Source: Algoriphagus sp. (GTDB lineage Bacteria; Bacteroidota; Bacteroidia; Cytophagales; Cyclobacteriaceae). Taken from it: a DNA stretch of 64,000 nucleotides. The translations under genes and the position numbers were made by a program. How positions within the stretch are numbered: the stretch's first letter is position 1; every line of letters begins with the position of its first letter. The notes under the pieces were generated by a model. It made no database searches. It saw nothing but the letters and a program-made list of their open reading frames with translations, and was not told the DNA's origin. Shown here one piece after another: positions 51,479-60,870 of the stretch. The stretch is taken from positions 1 to 64,000 of the forward strand of contig NZ_JAQWXX010000038.1 of assembly GCF_029254265.1 (NCBI RefSeq), given 5' to 3'.

Positions 51479-52615
51479 TTAAAGTATTCCTGCAATAAAG
51501 AATCCGGCATAGGTACCAAGAGCATTTCCGAGACTACCTACCAAGACGCCCGGAATTAACAAATCTGGACGATCCAAGCTTTCTGCAGCAGCTATTGCGG
51601 TAGTATTACCACCAACATTCGCTTGGGAAGCAACAGCAATTACATCCCAATCTATTTTCAGCAAAGCTCCGACTCCAAAAATGAACAAACCATGGATAAG
51701 CATTAGCAAACTCACAAATAGAATTAGCGTACCTGCTAGCCCCCCCAAACCTGAAAGTGTATTTAAATCACAAAGTGTTCCGATGGTCGCCAAAAAAATC
51801 AAGATGATAAAAAAGCCAATCGTATGAGCTCCCTGAAGTTTTTTGACCACCGGGATTTGAGCCAAAATCAAGGCTAAAGTAGTAAGGATAATAATCTCAG
51901 GAACTTCAGGAAAAAAGCTAATCATCCATTTGGAAAAAGCCATCGCCAGAAAAGCCATTCCCAAAATCGCAGCGAAACTTGGAATAGAAATAGATTCTGA
52001 TTTTTTGATTTTTTCCAGCTTTCCAGAATTTGGTATTAATTTTTTTCTGGGAAATAAGGATTGTAAATACTTCGGTAAAATCAGACAGATTATAATCCAA
52101 GGAGTACCAATCAAATTGTCCACCACTGTACTGGCAGCGTACAAATCCGGCTGAGAATTTACTTGATAATGAAGTGCAACTGCATTGAAATTAATACTTC
52201 CACCAATATAAGTTCCGGTAAACATACCCGCCAAAGCATTTGCCAAAGGTCCAATCTCCGCAGCTGGTTGTACCACAAACCAAGAAACCAAAACTCCAAT
52301 CATTGTCCCAATTCCCCCGATTATAAACATCAGCAAAATAGGTCCACCTGCATTTTTTAAGCTTTTCAAATCGACCTCCAACAATGCAATAAAAATCCCC
52401 ATCGGGGCCAAATAAATGAATACACTATCATAAATCGGATGCCCCGCAGTGGCAGTTGGAATGATTCCAATATTGGCAACTATTGCGGTTATGACGATTA
52501 CCAGAATAGGTGTTCCAATGGTTTTCCATCCTTTGAACGTGGCTAACCAAGTTGAAAAAAGCACCAAAATGCATAGCATTCCACTGACATAAATCGGGTC
52601 ACTCGTCCAAGTCAT
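51479..52615 (-). CDS. DUF819 family membrane protein
   Basis: The 378-residue protein is strongly hydrophobic with about ten spans. Family marks are APMGIFIALLEVDLKSLKNA, FTGTYIGGSINFNAVALHYQ, and VASQANVGGNTTAIAAAESL, the last two being glycine-rich re-entrant-like loops. DUF819 (YjcL-type) proteins have unknown function, though their pattern suggests transport. Gene order with a BASS transporter suggests related substrates. No signal peptide. Confidence 0.88.
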   Translation of the reverse strand: MTWTSDPIYVSGMLCILVLFSTWLATFKGWKTIGTPILVIVITAIVANIGIIPTATAGHPIYDSVFIYLAPMGIFIALLEVDLKSLKNAGGPILLMFIIGGIGTMIGVLVSWFVVQPAAEIGPLANALAGMFTGTYIGGSINFNAVALHYQVNSQPDLYAASTVVDNLIGTPWIIICLILPKYLQSLFPRKKLIPNSGKLEKIKKSESISIPSFAAILGMAFLAMAFSKWMISFFPEVPEIIILTTLALILAQIPVVKKLQGAHTIGFFIILIFLATIGTLCDLNTLSGLGGLAGTLILFVSLLMLIHGLFIFGVGALLKIDWDVIAVASQANVGGNTTAIAAAESLDRPDLLIPGVLVGSLGNALGTYAGFFIAGIL

Positions 52616-52772
52616 TTGGGAAAATAGAGAAAAATTTCTATTTCAAAACATCATTTTTTATCTATGAGTCATTTAACCATCAAAAAGTCAAAACCTGAAA
52701 ATATGTGAGAAAATTATTCAATTAAACTTGTAATAAAAGTTTTTTTTGAGACTGATATCAAATCGCTTAAGG

Positions 52773-54062
52773 TCAAGAAACGGAATCTCCATTCAATATT
52801 TCAGTTAGTTGATAAGTCAGGTTTTTTCTGGAAAAACGATCAATTGCCGAGACAGGAGAATCTGATTCAGCACTTTCAGCCAAGTTACGGAGTGCGATTT
52901 GGATGGAGGCATGTGCTGTGTGAGGCAAAACCTGTCCTGCTCCCCCTTCTTTTAAAATCACAGCAGAATCTCCTTTTGGATCTCCGATCGCCAAAATTGG
53001 AAGGCCTGTCGCTAAGTATTCGAATACTTTTCCCGGAATATTTCCCTTGGCGTTTTTGGTGTCGGTTAAAATCAAGATTAAAGCATCTGCTTTTCCATAA
53101 AAGCCAAAAACCTCACTGTGAATTACATAACCAGGAAAATTAACAGTTTTTGAAAGCCAGGCATCTTCCTTCACATATTCTTTTACTTGATCACTTACTC
53201 GGCCGACGAATGTGAAATTCACAATATCCGAGGTCTGTTCAAACTCTTCTTTCATGGCATTCAAAAGTGGAATTGGATTCCGAATTGCATCGATAATTCC
53301 TGTGTATACCAAATGCAATTCTCCTTTCCGCTTTGTTTTTCGCTTGAAATCAATAGGTAAATCCTCAGTATCAAAACCGTTTGTAAGTAATTTAACCTCT
53401 CGGTTTCCTAAGCTGGAAAGATCGGTTTGAAATGTCGGAGAGATTGTAATAACCTCATCTGCTTCTTTCAAGACACTTTTCTCAAGAGCTAGGTGTTTTT
53501 TCCGAATTCGTGTAGACATAGGAAGCGTATCAAGAAACTCCCACCCAGACCAAGGATCGCGGAAATCAGCAATCCATCTTATCCCGTGCTTTCGCTTCAA
53601 TTCCAAACCAATCAAATGCATCGAATGGGGAGGTCCGGTCGTGACTACAGCGTCAAATTGACCTTTTTCTATCAGATCAGAAAGAAATTTTACAGATGGC
53701 TTCACCCAAAATACTCTTGGATCCGGCACTAAAAGATTTGCTCTCGCCCAAATGGCAGCTCGCTCGATCAAACCTTTTTCCTTTTGCTCCATCAGTCTTC
53801 CCGGATGAGTTTTCTTTTTTCCTCTGATTTTATTCAAAAGTTGATAAGGTTCCCATATCGGGAATTTCAACACCTCTAAAGTTTTAGGAATTTGTTTTAA
53901 AAGTGACTCGTCTTTTAAGTCAAAATCCGGATTTTCTGGGGTAAAGATGACTGGTTCCCAACCGAATTCAGGCAAGTATTTGGCGAATTTCAACCAACGC
54001 TGCACGCCAGAGCCTCCACTTGGAGGCCAATAATAAGTAATGATGAGGACCCGCTTTGTCAT
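52773..54062 (-). CDS. Glycosyltransferase family 4 protein
   Basis: The 429-residue protein is a GT-B enzyme. The N-terminal domain shows VLIITYYWPPSGGSGVQRWL (residues 5-24), a typical acceptor-side loop; the C-terminal domain has FVGRVSDQVKEYV, KTVNFPGYVIHSEVFGFY and GNIPGKVFEYLATGLPILAI, with the Glu contacts to the sugar nucleotide. It transfers a sugar to a lipid-linked or polysaccharide acceptor at the inner membrane. A polysaccharide flippase gene is 2.7 kb away on the other strand, so both may serve surface glycan synthesis. The donor sugar is unknown. Confidence 0.9.
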   Translation of the reverse strand: MTKRVLIITYYWPPSGGSGVQRWLKFAKYLPEFGWEPVIFTPENPDFDLKDESLLKQIPKTLEVLKFPIWEPYQLLNKIRGKKKTHPGRLMEQKEKGLIERAAIWARANLLVPDPRVFWVKPSVKFLSDLIEKGQFDAVVTTGPPHSMHLIGLELKRKHGIRWIADFRDPWSGWEFLDTLPMSTRIRKKHLALEKSVLKEADEVITISPTFQTDLSSLGNREVKLLTNGFDTEDLPIDFKRKTKRKGELHLVYTGIIDAIRNPIPLLNAMKEEFEQTSDIVNFTFVGRVSDQVKEYVKEDAWLSKTVNFPGYVIHSEVFGFYGKADALILILTDTKNAKGNIPGKVFEYLATGLPILAIGDPKGDSAVILKEGGAGQVLPHTAHASIQIALRNLAESAESDSPVSAIDRFSRKNLTYQLTEILNGDSVS

Positions 54063-54120
54063 GAGCTTACAAGATACTTCGGAGAACTTAGACTTGGAAG
54101 TGGATGATTGAGTTTAGCTG

Positions 54121-54178
54121 ATTGAGAGATTTGAATTCGGAGAAAAGAAATTGAGAGAATTTGAGTTTGGAGATAGAA
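54121..54178 (+). repeat. Two-copy purine-rich repeat
   Basis: ATTGAGAGATTTGAATTCGG (54121-54140) and ATTGAGAGAATTTGAGTTTG (54150-54169) are successive copies of a 29-base unit, each followed by GAGAWARA. The segment lies in the 212-base gap between the glycosyltransferase start and the isocitrate dehydrogenase stop. Similar reverse-strand sequence lies at about 33190-33226. Confidence 0.5.
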
Positions 54179-54201
54179 CCATATTCAGGATTGAAACATA
54201 A

Positions 54202-54240
54202 AAAAAAAACCGGTTATCCAAATTTAATTGGATCACAGGT
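54202..54240 (-). terminator. Terminator of the isocitrate dehydrogenase gene
   Basis: Read on the minus strand, ACCTGTGATCCAA and TTGGATAACCGGT form a stem with two mismatches around a short A+T loop, followed by nine T. It lies about 35 bases past the stop codon. Confidence 0.75.
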
Positions 54241-54274
54241 CTTCAATCTAACTTCTCTACTCTTACTTGATTTT

Positions 54275-55729
54275 TTATTCTCCTTGAGCAAGCGAATAAC
54301 CTCTTACGCCGTCAAAAGTGTATAAATGCTCGGTTTTGATAAAATCAAAACCAAGGTCTTGGATCTGCTTCAACAATTCCAAAACAGTATCATGAGTGAT
54401 TACTTCTTGATCAGCAGTTTTGAATCTACATCTCCAGTGATCGGTACAGAAAGTCTCACGCATTCCTTCCGGGAATACTTTCACACCTCTATTTGTGATC
54501 AACTGCAACTGCAATCCATCGGCATTTGCCTTTCTCAATCGCTCTCCAATCACATTGAAATCCCGATTATCCTCATCCCAATCGATAAAAACATCGACAC
54601 CGATTAATTCTTTCTTCTGTTTTTTATAAGGCTTGAGCTTGATCACCATCGGCTCGGTATCTTCTTTGTCATATTCCACCGGAGTCATCTTGACAGGTTT
54701 TTGACCTAATCGCTCAATCACAGCCTGTGCAAATTCCTGAGTTCCTACCTTCTTGGAGGATAATCCTTCCTGATAAATATCTCCAGTATGAATTCCGTCC
54801 TCCAAAGTTTTCATCCAAGCATTAGAGATTTTCTCTGCCATCTCCGGCATGCCGATATGAACCAACATCATGATGGCACCATTCAATAATCCTGAAGGAT
54901 TGGCAATACCCATTCCTGAAATATCAGGAGCAGAACCGTGAATTGCTTCAAACATGGCTACTTCTTCGCCTACGTTTGCAGATCCACCGAGGCCAACCGA
55001 GCCAGTAACTTGAGCGGCTACATCAGAAATAATGTCTCCATATAAATTCAGTGTGACGATCACGTCAAAGATTTCAGGACGATCTGCAATCAGAGCTGTT
55101 CCGATATCGATAATTTTATGGTCATTTTCGATCTCTGGATATTCCTTAGCGATCTCGTCGAATTTCTTATGGAAAAGACCATCAGCCAACTTCATAATAT
55201 TGTCTTTGGTCATACAGGTCACTTTCTTTCTGCCATTCTTCTTAGCATACTCAAAAGCATAACGGATGATTTTCTCCGATCCTGGCTCAGAAATCAATTT
55301 TAAAGTTTGGTAAACTTCCTGGGTCTGTCTATGCTCTATTCCGGCATAAAGATCTTCTTCATTTTCCCGAATTATGACTAGATCAGTCTTTGGGAAATGA
55401 GTTTTAACAAAGGGTGAAAACGCACGACATGGGCGAACATTTGCAAAAAGTCCAAAAGATTTTCTCGTAGTTACATTCAGGGATTTGAATCCACCTCCCT
55501 GAGGGGTAGTAATTGGTGATTTTAAAAAGACTTTGGTCTCCCGAAGCGAGTCAAAAGACTTGGGCTCCATCCCTGAGCTAATTCCTTTTAGGTAAACCTG
55601 CTCCCCGATCTCGATTACATCGTATTCAAGTTGAGCGCCAGCTGCTTCAAGGATATTCAAGGTGGCTTTCATGATTTCCGGCCCAATGCCGTCACCATAA
55701 GCCACAGTAATTTTTCTTTTGGAAGACAT
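54275..55729 (-). CDS. icd: Isocitrate dehydrogenase, long form with C-terminal extension
   Basis: ATG 55729 starts the protein at MSSKRKITVAYGDGIGPEIM; the upstream ATG at 55816 would add 29 residues of doubtful value. The 484-residue enzyme has the decarboxylating dehydrogenase fold: VAYGDGIGPEIMKAT, ITTPQGGGFKSLNVTTRK (substrate Ser/Asn/Arg), VIIRENEEDLYAGIEHR, and the metal Asp in NLYGDIISDVAAQ, with HGSAPDISGMGIANPSG for the cofactor. The extra C-terminal domain (about 350-484) matches the Thermus-type enzymes of similar length. It converts isocitrate to 2-oxoglutarate; NADP is likely, but I could not settle the cofactor. Confidence 0.92.
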   Translation of the reverse strand: MSSKRKITVAYGDGIGPEIMKATLNILEAAGAQLEYDVIEIGEQVYLKGISSGMEPKSFDSLRETKVFLKSPITTPQGGGFKSLNVTTRKSFGLFANVRPCRAFSPFVKTHFPKTDLVIIRENEEDLYAGIEHRQTQEVYQTLKLISEPGSEKIIRYAFEYAKKNGRKKVTCMTKDNIMKLADGLFHKKFDEIAKEYPEIENDHKIIDIGTALIADRPEIFDVIVTLNLYGDIISDVAAQVTGSVGLGGSANVGEEVAMFEAIHGSAPDISGMGIANPSGLLNGAIMMLVHIGMPEMAEKISNAWMKTLEDGIHTGDIYQEGLSSKKVGTQEFAQAVIERLGQKPVKMTPVEYDKEDTEPMVIKLKPYKKQKKELIGVDVFIDWDEDNRDFNVIGERLRKANADGLQLQLITNRGVKVFPEGMRETFCTDHWRCRFKTADQEVITHDTVLELLKQIQDLGFDFIKTEHLYTFDGVRGYSLAQGE

Positions 55730-55888
55730 ATTTAATAAATTATTTAGTTGAAAATTAATACTGCAAAAGTATATAAAAATGAGGAAAGAGGGAGTCGAAA
55801 AATCCCAAAATTCCACTTATGGAAGCTAAAAAAACCCTTTTAAAAAATGAGGCTCTGAGATTCAACCTAGTTTTTCTATTCGCTTTGA

Positions 55889-55919
55889 TTTGGGATTGAT
55901 TCACCTGCTTGTATATTTG
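55889..55919 (+). promoter_or_regulatory. Promoter of the enoyl-CoA hydratase gene
   Basis: TTTG (55889-55892), a spacer of exactly 19 bases and TATATTTG (55912-55919) match the Bacteroidota sigma-ABfr consensus TTTG-N19-TAnnTTTG. The ATG follows 22 bases after the -7 element. Confidence 0.8.
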
Positions 55920-55941
55920 TTTAATAACCACCTTTGCAATT

Positions 55942-56727
55942 ATGGCTGATTCCACAAATATTCTTACCGAAGAAAAAAATGGTGTTCTCTATTTGACTAT
56001 CAACAGAGAGGACAAAATGAATGCTTTAAACTTTGATACGCTAGAGGAGCTTAGATCAATTTTTGAAGAGGTAGTGGATAATAAAAGTATAAAAGCTGCC
56101 ATCATCACCGGAGCTGGAGAGCGCGCATTTGTGGCAGGGGCTGACATCAGTGAGATTGCGAATCTCAATGAAGTTAATGCGAGAAAATTTGCTGAAAATG
56201 GCCAGGAGATTTTTGCCATGATTGAAAATTGCCAAAAACCAGTAATAGCTGTGACCAACGGTTTTACTCTAGGAGGAGGTTGTGAACTTGCAATGGCCTG
56301 TCATATGAGAATTGCAACAGCAAATGCTCGATTCGGTCAACCTGAGGTAAATCTTGGGATTATCCCAGGCTATGGGGGCACACAGCGCTTAACAATTTTG
56401 ATAGGCAGAGGGAAAGCAAATGAACTGATGATGACTGGAGATCTAATCGACGCTAATGAAGCCAAAGCGCTTGGATTGGTAAATCACATCTTACCTACCA
56501 AAGCTGAAGCAATGGAAAAAGCTGAAGAATTAATTGGTAAAATCATGAGTAAAGCTCCACTTGCCATTGGTATGATCGTAGACTGCGTTAATGCCGTTTA
56601 TCTTGCTGAAGAAAATGGATACCAAACGGAAGCCAATAGCTTTGCCAGATGTGTCAAATCGGGTGATTACAAAGAAGGGACTTCTGCTTTTCTGGAAAAA
56701 AGAAAGCCTTTCTTCAAAGGAGAATAA
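55942..56727 (+). CDS. Enoyl-CoA hydratase/isomerase family protein
   Basis: ATG 55942 is chosen because an upstream ATG at 55909 overlaps the promoter element. The 261-residue enzyme has the crotonase fold: AIITGAGERAFVAGADISEI (residues 52-71, oxyanion hole), NGFTLGGGCELAMACHMRIA with the first catalytic Glu, and FGQPEVNLGIIPGYGGTQRL with the second Glu. It adds water to trans-2-enoyl-CoA in fatty acid or branched-chain acid oxidation. The gene is followed by a flippase gene after 15 bases; that link looks coincidental. Confidence 0.94.
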   Translation: MADSTNILTEEKNGVLYLTINREDKMNALNFDTLEELRSIFEEVVDNKSIKAAIITGAGERAFVAGADISEIANLNEVNARKFAENGQEIFAMIENCQKPVIAVTNGFTLGGGCELAMACHMRIATANARFGQPEVNLGIIPGYGGTQRLTILIGRGKANELMMTGDLIDANEAKALGLVNHILPTKAEAMEKAEELIGKIMSKAPLAIGMIVDCVNAVYLAEENGYQTEANSFARCVKSGDYKEGTSAFLEKRKPFFKGE

Positions 56728-56742
56728 GCTCTTTTAGTTCGA

Positions 56743-58248
56743 ATGAGCAATCTCAAAAAACTTGCCGGCCAAACAGCTATTTATGGGTTGAGTAGTATTC
56801 TTGGCAGGTCCATTAATTTTTTACTGATCATAGTCTATACTGCCTATCTGAGCAAAGAAGAGCTAGGAGCATTTACAGGTATTTATGCGTTGATCGGTTT
56901 TTTAAATATAGTCTTCACTTATGGTATGGAGACATCTTTTTTCAGGTACGCTACAGGCAAAAACCTGAATCCCGAAAAAGTCTACCACACCACTCAATCA
57001 CTGCTCATTACAAGTTCACTTATTTTAGGTTCTGGACTTTACTTATTAGCGCCAGTTATTGCCGAGGCAATGAATTATCCCGGTCAAGCCTACCTTTTCA
57101 GGTGGACCGCTCTTTTGCTGGCTTTCGATGCAATTTTAGCTATTCCCTTTGCCAAACTTAGACTCGACAATAAAGCATTTGCCTTTGCTGGTGCGAAAAT
57201 TCTCAATATTCTGCTTAATGTAGTTTTGAACCTGACCTTGATTATAGGCATTCCTTATTTGATGGATTCAGGAAAAATCCCCGAAGGATTTTTAGGATAT
57301 CGAAGAGATTGGGGAGTCGAATACATACTCCTTTCTAACCTTGTAGCAAATGGTTTGATTATCCCTTTCGTATGGCTAAAGGCAGGTTTTTTTCAATTCA
57401 CGCTGGACAAAGCCATCCTTCGTCCAATGTGGGGCTATTCAATCCCATTGCTTTTTATGGGTCTTGCTGGGGTTACCAACGAACTCATATCTAGACTTCT
57501 ATTTGAATATTTAATTCCGGCGAATTTCTATCCTGGTTTGAGTAGCCGTGAAGCAGCTGGGGTTTTTGGAGCAAACTTCAAACTGGCAATTCTCATGAAT
57601 TTGGTGATCCAAGCTTTCAAGTATGCCGCAGAACCATTTTTCTTCAAACAATCCGGAAGCAAAGATTCACCGAAGCTTTATGCAAAAGTCATGCATGCAT
57701 TTATCCTGTTCTGCACGGTTTTGATGATAGCCATTTCAGTAAATTTAGATTGGCTTGGTCCATTATTCCTAAGAAGGCCTGGCTACGAATCCGGTTTATT
57801 TATCGTCCCGACTTTGCTGATGGGATATCTTCTCCTTGGAGTTTATTTCAACCTTTCGATCTGGTTTAAAATCACGGATAAAACCAATTATTCATTTTGG
57901 ATCACTTTAGCTGGAGCTATTATAAGCATTGCCACCATTGTTTTCTTAGTTCCTATCTGGGGTTTTATGGGTGCTGCACTAAGTACTTTAGGAAGCTATT
58001 TAACGATGTGCATTATCTGCTTTAAGTTTGGTCAGCATTATTACCCGATCCCTTATCAGACCGGAAAAGACCTTAGCTATTTAATTGTTGCCTTTAGTTT
58101 GAGTTATTTTGGTTTCTACCTTAACCTGGGAGAACCGATTCTTTCCTTTTTTGCCAAAAACAGTTTAGTCTTGGTATTTATTCTGTTGATATTCATTTTA
58201 GAGAGAAATCAGCTCAACACTTATTTCAAAGGATCTAACAAAAATTAA
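56743..58248 (+). CDS. Polysaccharide biosynthesis flippase (Wzx/MOP type)
   Basis: The 501-residue protein has 12 to 14 hydrophobic spans. The start AGQTAIYGLSSILGRSINFL (residues 8-27) is typical of MOP-superfamily oligosaccharide flippases; the middle repeats this plan (IPLLFMGLAGVTNELISRLL, about residues 230-260). It would move lipid-linked oligosaccharide across the inner membrane. The only local partner is the glycosyltransferase at 52773; no polymerase or ligase is present. It shares the promoter of the enoyl-CoA hydratase gene or has its own. Confidence 0.88.
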   Translation: MSNLKKLAGQTAIYGLSSILGRSINFLLIIVYTAYLSKEELGAFTGIYALIGFLNIVFTYGMETSFFRYATGKNLNPEKVYHTTQSLLITSSLILGSGLYLLAPVIAEAMNYPGQAYLFRWTALLLAFDAILAIPFAKLRLDNKAFAFAGAKILNILLNVVLNLTLIIGIPYLMDSGKIPEGFLGYRRDWGVEYILLSNLVANGLIIPFVWLKAGFFQFTLDKAILRPMWGYSIPLLFMGLAGVTNELISRLLFEYLIPANFYPGLSSREAAGVFGANFKLAILMNLVIQAFKYAAEPFFFKQSGSKDSPKLYAKVMHAFILFCTVLMIAISVNLDWLGPLFLRRPGYESGLFIVPTLLMGYLLLGVYFNLSIWFKITDKTNYSFWITLAGAIISIATIVFLVPIWGFMGAALSTLGSYLTMCIICFKFGQHYYPIPYQTGKDLSYLIVAFSLSYFGFYLNLGEPILSFFAKNSLVLVFILLIFILERNQLNTYFKGSNKN

Positions 58249-58409
58249 TTTTCCAACCTTCCTAAAGGATCAAAAACAGAGATTTGATCGTTAAGATTTC
58301 AGAAAATGATTTTGAACCAATCAAAACAAAATCACCTTATTTAAGACAACCTGTCTAATTGCCCAAAAGGCATTATGTTTGTGAATTGATTCAGCATTCA
58401 ATTATCCCC

Positions 58410-60137
58410 GTGAATTTCAAAAATATACTCGTCTTAGTTTTTCTGGTTCTAATCGGTAGTACTTCCGCTTTTCCACAGGAAACACTATCTAAAAAAGATC
58501 GGAAAGCACAAGAAAACGCGACCAAGTCCACTCGTTATTTTATTGAAGGAGAAAAGTTTCTAGTACTTAATGAACTGGAAAAAAGCTATTTCTACTTTCA
58601 AAAAGCATTGGAGCTAAGTCCTGAAGAACCGGCAATTCATTATAAAATTGCTGAGGTTTTGGTAAAAGCAAATGAGCCTGCAAAAGCACTCCCTTATGCT
58701 GGAAAAGCCGCAGAGCTGGATGGGGAGAATAAGTATTACTCGCTTATGCTTGCGGAAATCTACACCAACCTTAAGCAACCATTAAAAGCCGCAGAAATCT
58801 TGGATCGCCTGACTGCAGATGGTGAGTCAAATCAACAATACAATTTGGATTTGGCCTCAATCTACCTCAATGCAGGGGAACTTGAAAAGGCACTTGTTGT
58901 CCTTGATCGTGCGGAAGAATATTATGGCGTTTTAGAACCTATCACAGTACAGAAACAACGAATCTATCTTAAAAACAACAAGCTTGATCTAGCAATAGAA
59001 GAAGGGGAAAAGCTTATTCAAGCCAAACCTGGAAATCCAACCTACGTGTTGAATCTAGTCGAGATACTCTACAACAACAATCGAGTAGATCAAGGGCTAG
59101 ATTTAGTAATGAAGGAGATCGAAAAGTATCCCAATCAGCCTGAATTACAGATGGCAGCACATTCGCTTTTGAAAGAAAAAGGGAGAAAAGAAGAGTCACT
59201 TAACTTTCTATATCAGGCATTTTCCAGTACGGATCTCGATCCAGAGGTTAAGTCCAGAGCTTATTTAGCTCAATTGACAGAATTGAAAACGATCGAGCGT
59301 GAATCTGTTTTAGATAGTCTGGAAATCTTGATGATTGAATTTTCCCCGGAAAATGCTTCGATTTATGGAGCTTTAGGTGAACGCAGAATCCAAGAAGACC
59401 AACAGCAAGAGGGTATTTCATATTTCAAAAAATCTCTTCTTCTAAACCCCAAAGACGCAAAAATGCTGGAGCAGGTGATATTGGGATCATTTGGCGAAAA
59501 TGCAGACTTCCAAGAAGTGGAGAAATTCACAATTATGGGTGTGGACGAATTTCCACAAAGCCCTGAATTTTGGTTTTATGATGGAGTGGTCAAATCAGCT
59601 CAGAAAAAAGACACGGCTGCTGTAGCCTCCCTTGAAAAAGCACTTGAACTTAACTCTGGAAGAAATCAGCAATTGGATCAGGTGGCCTATGGCTCTTTGG
59701 GTAGTTCCCTCTATAATCGTGGCGAAAAAGAAAAAGCTTTTAAAAATTTCGATGAAGCACTAAAGCTAAATCCGAATGACGAGCAGGTGTTGAATAATTA
59801 TGCTTACTTTCTTTCACTTGAAAAAGTGAATCTTGAAAAAGCAAAAGCAATGTCTGAAAAAGTTGTTACCAGGTTTCCAAATAATGGCACTTTCCTTGAT
59901 ACATATTCATGGGTTCTTTTTCAGCTTGGAGAATATGAAGAAGCAAAAAAATATATGGATTTGGCATTTCAGAATGAAATAGAACCAAGTGGAGTCATGT
60001 TTGAGCATTATGGCGATATTCTATATCATTTAGGTCAAAAAACAGAAGCGATTACCTATTGGAAAAAGGCTGAAGGAAGTCCTGAAGCATCCGAAACACT
60101 TTCTCTTAAAATAAAAGAAGGAAAATATCATGAATAA
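58410..60137 (+). CDS. Secreted tetratricopeptide repeat protein
   Basis: I choose GTG 58410, which starts a signal peptide, VNFKNILVLVFLVLIGSTSA; an upstream TTG would add 17 residues without signal character. The 575-residue protein is built from TPR motifs from about residue 40 to the end, such as SYFYFQKALELSPEEPAIHY, YGSLGSSLYNRGEKEKAFKN and LFQLGEYEEAKKYMDLAFQN. It is probably a periplasmic scaffold. Its end overlaps the DUF4292 gene by eight bases, and that gene overlaps the EnvC-like gene by one, so the three are tightly coupled. Confidence 0.88.
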   Translation: MNFKNILVLVFLVLIGSTSAFPQETLSKKDRKAQENATKSTRYFIEGEKFLVLNELEKSYFYFQKALELSPEEPAIHYKIAEVLVKANEPAKALPYAGKAAELDGENKYYSLMLAEIYTNLKQPLKAAEILDRLTADGESNQQYNLDLASIYLNAGELEKALVVLDRAEEYYGVLEPITVQKQRIYLKNNKLDLAIEEGEKLIQAKPGNPTYVLNLVEILYNNNRVDQGLDLVMKEIEKYPNQPELQMAAHSLLKEKGRKEESLNFLYQAFSSTDLDPEVKSRAYLAQLTELKTIERESVLDSLEILMIEFSPENASIYGALGERRIQEDQQQEGISYFKKSLLLNPKDAKMLEQVILGSFGENADFQEVEKFTIMGVDEFPQSPEFWFYDGVVKSAQKKDTAAVASLEKALELNSGRNQQLDQVAYGSLGSSLYNRGEKEKAFKNFDEALKLNPNDEQVLNNYAYFLSLEKVNLEKAKAMSEKVVTRFPNNGTFLDTYSWVLFQLGEYEEAKKYMDLAFQNEIEPSGVMFEHYGDILYHLGQKTEAITYWKKAEGSPEASETLSLKIKEGKYHE

Positions 60138-60870
60138 ATTTTTTGCAGGACTGGTATTCTTTGCCCTTATCGGTTTGATTTCGTCTTGTTCTAAAAAAGT
60201 AATTCCTTTTCAGGAAAATGGTAATACAGGAGATTTTTCGCCAGTATATGCAGAATATGACTACTTGAATGCTAAGGCAAAAGTTGTGATTGAGGAAGAA
60301 TCTGGCAAAATCACCAGAGGTTCTTTAAATGTCCGCGCCAAGAAAGATAGTGTACTATGGTTTACTGTTTCACCTGGAATGGGAATGGAGGCCGTCCGGG
60401 GTTTTCTCACTCAAGAAAAAATTCAAATCAAAGATCGGATAGGCAAAGAAGACATTAATCTGACGTATGATGAATTTGAAACTATTTTTGGTCTTAAGCT
60501 TTCATTGGATTTATTTCAAAATTTACTTTGGGCAAATACCCCATACCCTATTGATTATCAAGACAGACTCGTACGAGTAGGTAAGATTTTCGAGCTTACT
60601 CAAGTACGAAATAAGGTTCGATATTTTAGCAAAATACAAGGTAGCCATGGTAAGGTCGCCGAGCTAGTCAGTAACTCACTTGATGATCGGGGGTCACTTT
60701 TAGCCAGCTTTTCAGGTTTTCAGGAAATCGAAACACAGCCTTTTCCTATTGCAATCTTGATAAAGCTTGCCTATCAGCTGCCTGAAGGATCACAAAATAC
60801 CATAATCAATGTCGAATGGACTAGTATTGATCCTTTCACAGAACCACTGAATTTCCCCTTTAAATTTTAA
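60130..60870 (+). CDS. DUF4292 lipoprotein
   Basis: The 246-residue protein has a lipobox (LIGLISSC, Cys20) and the DUF4292 pattern: YAEYDYLNAKAKVVIEEESG, then SLNVRAKKDSVLWFTVSPGM and LTQEKIQIKDRIGKEDINLT. The family is a conserved Bacteroidota lipoprotein whose beta pattern is like lipoprotein-carrier folds; that comparison is my inference. It overlaps the TPR gene (eight bases) and the EnvC-like gene (TAATG), implying co-translation and a shared envelope role. Confidence 0.9.
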   Translation: MNKFFAGLVFFALIGLISSCSKKVIPFQENGNTGDFSPVYAEYDYLNAKAKVVIEEESGKITRGSLNVRAKKDSVLWFTVSPGMGMEAVRGFLTQEKIQIKDRIGKEDINLTYDEFETIFGLKLSLDLFQNLLWANTPYPIDYQDRLVRVGKIFELTQVRNKVRYFSKIQGSHGKVAELVSNSLDDRGSLLASFSGFQEIETQPFPIAILIKLAYQLPEGSQNTIINVEWTSIDPFTEPLNFPFKF

